DNA of 33,643 bases, from contig CBIHOZ010000065.1 of the NCBI GenBank assembly GCA_966211525.1, positions 1 to 33,643 on the forward strand. The letters are read 5' to 3'. Shown one piece after another: positions 30,879-33,643 of this stretch. Source of the stretch: Ohtaekwangia sp966211525 (GTDB lineage: Bacteria; Bacteroidota; Bacteroidia; Cytophagales; Cyclobacteriaceae). The position numbers and the translations under genes are program-made. Positions within the stretch are counted from its first letter, which is position 1, and the number at the start of each line of letters is the position of its first letter. The notes beneath the pieces were generated by a model that was given only the letters and a program-made list of their open reading frames with translations, ran no database searches and was not told the DNA's origin.

Positions 30879-33643
30879 TTATTTCAACAATTCTAAATAT
30901 CCGGTCTTCACTTCCGAGCCATCACCTTTGTCTATGATATAGAAGTATGTTCCATCCGGGAGTCCGTTACCCAGTATGCTGATACCACGGTTCGATACAC
31001 CGTTGAACACCAGGTCCTGGTTGTTATACCCACGCTGTTCATATACCAATGTTCCGGCACGGTTGAAGATGCGCACGTGGTTGTTCTTGAATTCTTCCAG
31101 ACATCCGATCTCGAAGAAGTCGTTCATACCATCGTTGTTATGAGACACTGCGTTGTAAACATTGATCTCTGTTTTCACTACTACGGTCTCTGACTTTTCG
31201 CAGTGCAGTGATGTTATCGCAGTAACAGTATGGTTACCCGCAGGGAGTTGTCCGATAATATTACCGGTCATCAGCGTACCGTTGATATTCCATTCGATAG
31301 CCTGGATATCACTTCCGTTCAGAACGATCAGCTCCGCTGTACCATTTTGTTCCGTACACAATGCAGGCGTTGTCTTCAGTATAAATTCAGGATATACATA
31401 TACCTGGTCTACCTTGCCGATAACCGGAGCAGAAGCACAACCTGATATTTCTTCGATGGCTGTTACTGCGTATTGTCCTGCATCGAGGTTCCAGTATACA
31501 TCACCGGTAGCATCGGCATTCGGCTTAACAACCACACCGTTATACCAGTTGAATGAGTAATCGCTGATGTTACCATTTACAGAAGCCGAAAGTATACCGT
31601 TTGGTATTTCGCAGTCGGTGCGGTTAGCAACCAACACTACCTGCGGAATTGGTACCGTCATCGGATCAGCCGTTATCGTTATACTATAGTTACCGGTGCA
31701 ACCGGAGATCACATCTGTGGCGCGTACCACATACGTTGTGGCAGCCAGGTTGGTAGCAGCACTTCCTGTAAAATGAGGAGTACCTGTTATAGCACCTTCA
31801 AACCACTCGAAAGTATACCCGATGATCGTACCATTTACATCCGCGTTCGCTGCACCGTTCAGTTTCGCAGGATCACAGTATGTAAGCGGAGACATTGGCG
31901 TAATGTTTACTGCCGGGTAAATTCTACTATCGGTTACCGTAGCAGTGTCAGGCAATGTGGCACAGAAGTTCAGCGTAGGGTGCTTCGCGATAGCCGTATA
32001 TATACCCATCGGAGCAACCGTTACTACAGCATCGGTATAAACCGGAGTACCGCTGATAACTGTTCCGGCATACCAGTCGTAGTCATACAGACTTCCGTCA
32101 CCACGCGGTACGGTTGCAAACAAGCTTCCGTTTGTGGTAATACAACTTGTTAATGGCGTAGCAGAAGCGAGTGTCTGAACCGTAACTGTATCCGTCTTGA
32201 ATTTGAATGTTGCATCCGAGAAGCAGTGTGTCGTATTGTTTGTTACCCGTATCGTATACGTAGCCGTTGCTGTGTATGGTATACCATTGAGTTCATTGTC
32301 TGAATCAACAACTGCACCCGACACACTGTTACCCTGATACCATTCGAATGTATAGTTTCCGAAGTTCGGATTGTTGTCAGCGATAACGCTCAATGAACCT
32401 GTAACTTCAGGAAGTATACATACTGCCGGGTTTGTAAAGGCATCCAGCGAAATGGCCGGAGGGGCTGTCATATCATCAATGATTGCAATGGTAAACAATG
32501 AGGAACAACCGAGATTATCCGTTGATTGCACATAGTATGTACCACTGGTCAGGTTCGGAGACGTGGCATTGCCATTAATCACACCGGTTATCGGACTCTG
32601 CGCGGCATCGAACCATTGGAACGAGAAGTTGGCAAGCTCCAGCGGATCGTTCATATCAAAGAACCTGGTAGCGCCCATCAGATCTTGTCTCACCGTAGTT
32701 ACTTTGATCGATCCATCCAGTGTAGGCGCACACTGTGTCTGTGCCGTAGTGATAACATCGTTGTTATATACCGGTACTTCTCTTTCGAGGTATATAGTTG
32801 CTATACCAATACATCCGTTACCTGCTGATGCTACATCTGTAACACGTACGGTATAGTTACCTTCCTGCAATCCGGAGAGTGTAGCCCCCGTTGCTATAAA
32901 GTCGGCAGCGTTGGTGTTGTTGGCTCCGCGGAACCACTCGAAGGTATATCCGGTAGTAACACCGGTTGTTGCGCCTTCTGTTACGGACGCAGACAACTCA
33001 CCGGTATGACTTGTGTTACAAGCCACGTTCGGAGCATTCTGCACCAGTACTACCGTAGGATTTACGGTAATATCTTTAATTGTAAATGGCGTCAATGATG
33101 TACTACAGTTTGAAGCAGTGTTCGTTGCCTCTACAAAGTAATCACCGGCTGCTATATCTGTTGCGATTGTTGCAGCTGAACCCGATGCTGCTACTACGGT
33201 AGTACCATCGCTTTCAAACCACTCGAAGGTATAGCCTGCTACACTTCCTATAGATACACCATCCACTTCAATGTCTGTTACCTGTGCTGAACCATCCGCT
33301 GGATTACAATCTGCCTGATGGGTCAGTGTTAACGCAGCCTGCTCGATGGCGATTACAGGAAGATCGTCTGTTACGGTAAAGGTTGCTATCGATAAACAGC
33401 TGTTGCCTGGTGATACATTATCCGTTACACGAACTGTGTAAGTACCCGCTGCTAACTGAGAAGCTGTCTCACCGTTAGCACCGCCCACTACCCCTACCGT
33501 TGTACCAAGAGGAGTCGTAGTCGTGTTGCCTTCAAACCATTCGATTGTGAAGTCGGCTACCGGAGCGCCTCCATTGATCTGAACCGTAATCGTTCCGTTC
33601 GGTGTAGCGCCAACGCAGTTTGTGTTGCTGTTGTTGGTAGAAG
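30879..33643 (-). CDS. Partial repeat-rich surface protein with gliding-motility C-terminal domain
   Basis: This is the 3' part of a large gene whose start lies beyond the right edge; the frame is open to base 33643, giving about 920 residues here. At least eight units of roughly 85-100 residues follow one another, each with a core like YTFEWFEG or YTFEWYQG and a conserved cysteine, resembling SprB-type or Ig-like adhesin repeats. The last 90 residues (from NDGMNDFFEIGCLEEF to GYLELLK) match the gliding-motility-associated or type B sorting domain (CHU_C), which directs export by type IX secretion and cell-surface attachment. The downstream PorP/SprF gene is its probable partner. The protein likely functions as a surface adhesin, but adhesion itself is not shown. 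Confidence 0.9.
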   Translation of the reverse strand, partial: STNNSNTNCVGATPNGTITVQINGGAPVADFTIEWFEGNTTTTPLGTTVGVVGGANGETASQLAAGTYTVRVTDNVSPGNSCLSIATFTVTDDLPVIAIEQAALTLTHQADCNPADGSAQVTDIEVDGVSIGSVAGYTFEWFESDGTTVVAASGSAATIATDIAAGDYFVEATNTASNCSTSLTPFTIKDITVNPTVVLVQNAPNVACNTSHTGELSASVTEGATTGVTTGYTFEWFRGANNTNAADFIATGATLSGLQEGNYTVRVTDVASAGNGCIGIATIYLEREVPVYNNDVITTAQTQCAPTLDGSIKVTTVRQDLMGATRFFDMNDPLELANFSFQWFDAAQSPITGVINGNATSPNLTSGTYYVQSTDNLGCSSLFTIAIIDDMTAPPAISLDAFTNPAVCILPEVTGSLSVIADNNPNFGNYTFEWYQGNSVSGAVVDSDNELNGIPYTATATYTIRVTNNTTHCFSDATFKFKTDTVTVQTLASATPLTSCITTNGSLFATVPRGDGSLYDYDWYAGTVISGTPVYTDAVVTVAPMGIYTAIAKHPTLNFCATLPDTATVTDSRIYPAVNITPMSPLTYCDPAKLNGAANADVNGTIIGYTFEWFEGAITGTPHFTGSAATNLAATTYVVRATDVISGCTGNYSITITADPMTVPIPQVVLVANRTDCEIPNGILSASVNGNISDYSFNWYNGVVVKPNADATGDVYWNLDAGQYAVTAIEEISGCASAPVIGKVDQVYVYPEFILKTTPALCTEQNGTAELIVLNGSDIQAIEWNINGTLMTGNIIGQLPAGNHTVTAITSLHCEKSETVVVKTEINVYNAVSHNNDGMNDFFEIGCLEEFKNNHVRIFNRAGTLVYEQRGYNNQDLVFNGVSNRGISILGNGLPDGTYFYIIDKGDGSEVKTGYLELLK

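Noticed and set aside
30879..33643. Repeated cores of the surface protein as a possible CRISPR or DNA tandem array
   Set aside because: Units are similar only at the protein level, with no exact DNA repeats or spacers, so it is a diverged domain repeat.

Overview
The window reads as a chromosomal segment of a Bacteroidota bacterium, most likely of the order Cytophagales. The grounds are a PorP/SprF-family outer-membrane protein next to a giant repeat protein with a gliding-motility/type IX secretion C-terminal domain, an 810-residue double-FtsX permease, Bacteroidota-type promoters (TTTG, 19 bases, TAnnTTTG), an almost complete lack of Shine-Dalgarno sequences, and the long form of urocanate hydratase. 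No rRNA, tRNA, CRISPR array, insertion sequence or phage gene was seen. The species assignment is inference.

Layout. 1-254 is a gene-free left edge ending in a strong hairpin. 255-7170 (minus) holds an FtsX/MacB-type permease, then a probable operon of a secreted LmbE-type deacetylase, an unlisted 35-residue membrane peptide and a sodium:solute symporter. 7297-11816 (minus) holds a small secreted protein, thymidylate synthase, a tail-specific protease and a membrane protein with two CxxC pairs. 11890-12729 (plus) has three very small genes of unknown function, meeting a MazG-like pyrophosphohydrolase head-on. 13426-16121 (plus) has a small secreted protein, then a SulP anion transporter and a beta-carbonic anhydrase that probably form a bicarbonate uptake/hydration pair. 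16192-17974 (plus) is tyrS with a textbook promoter, then a GNAT acetyltransferase. 18052-24117 (minus) holds two outer-membrane beta-barrel proteins, a tight MBL-hydrolase/patatin/hutU operon, and accA.

24455-27335 is a small polysaccharide island: a lipoprotein GH5 enzyme (plus) and an alginate-lyase-family protein (minus), with a small gene and a heptamer repeat between them. 27467-29735 holds a small membrane protein, a response regulator and a soluble receiver-histidine kinase. 29934-33643 (minus) is a PorP/SprF protein downstream of a repeat-rich surface protein whose start lies beyond the right edge.

Most of the window is ordinary housekeeping and envelope biology. The less expected parts are the small genes missed by length cut-offs (35 and 49 residues), an open reading frame without a start codon that bridges the histidine kinase and response regulator, the heptamer repeat that supplies both a stop codon and a terminator arm, several well-formed hairpins and promoters, and a strong preference for TATA-containing sequence, visible as ATA isoleucine codons placed after codons ending in T.
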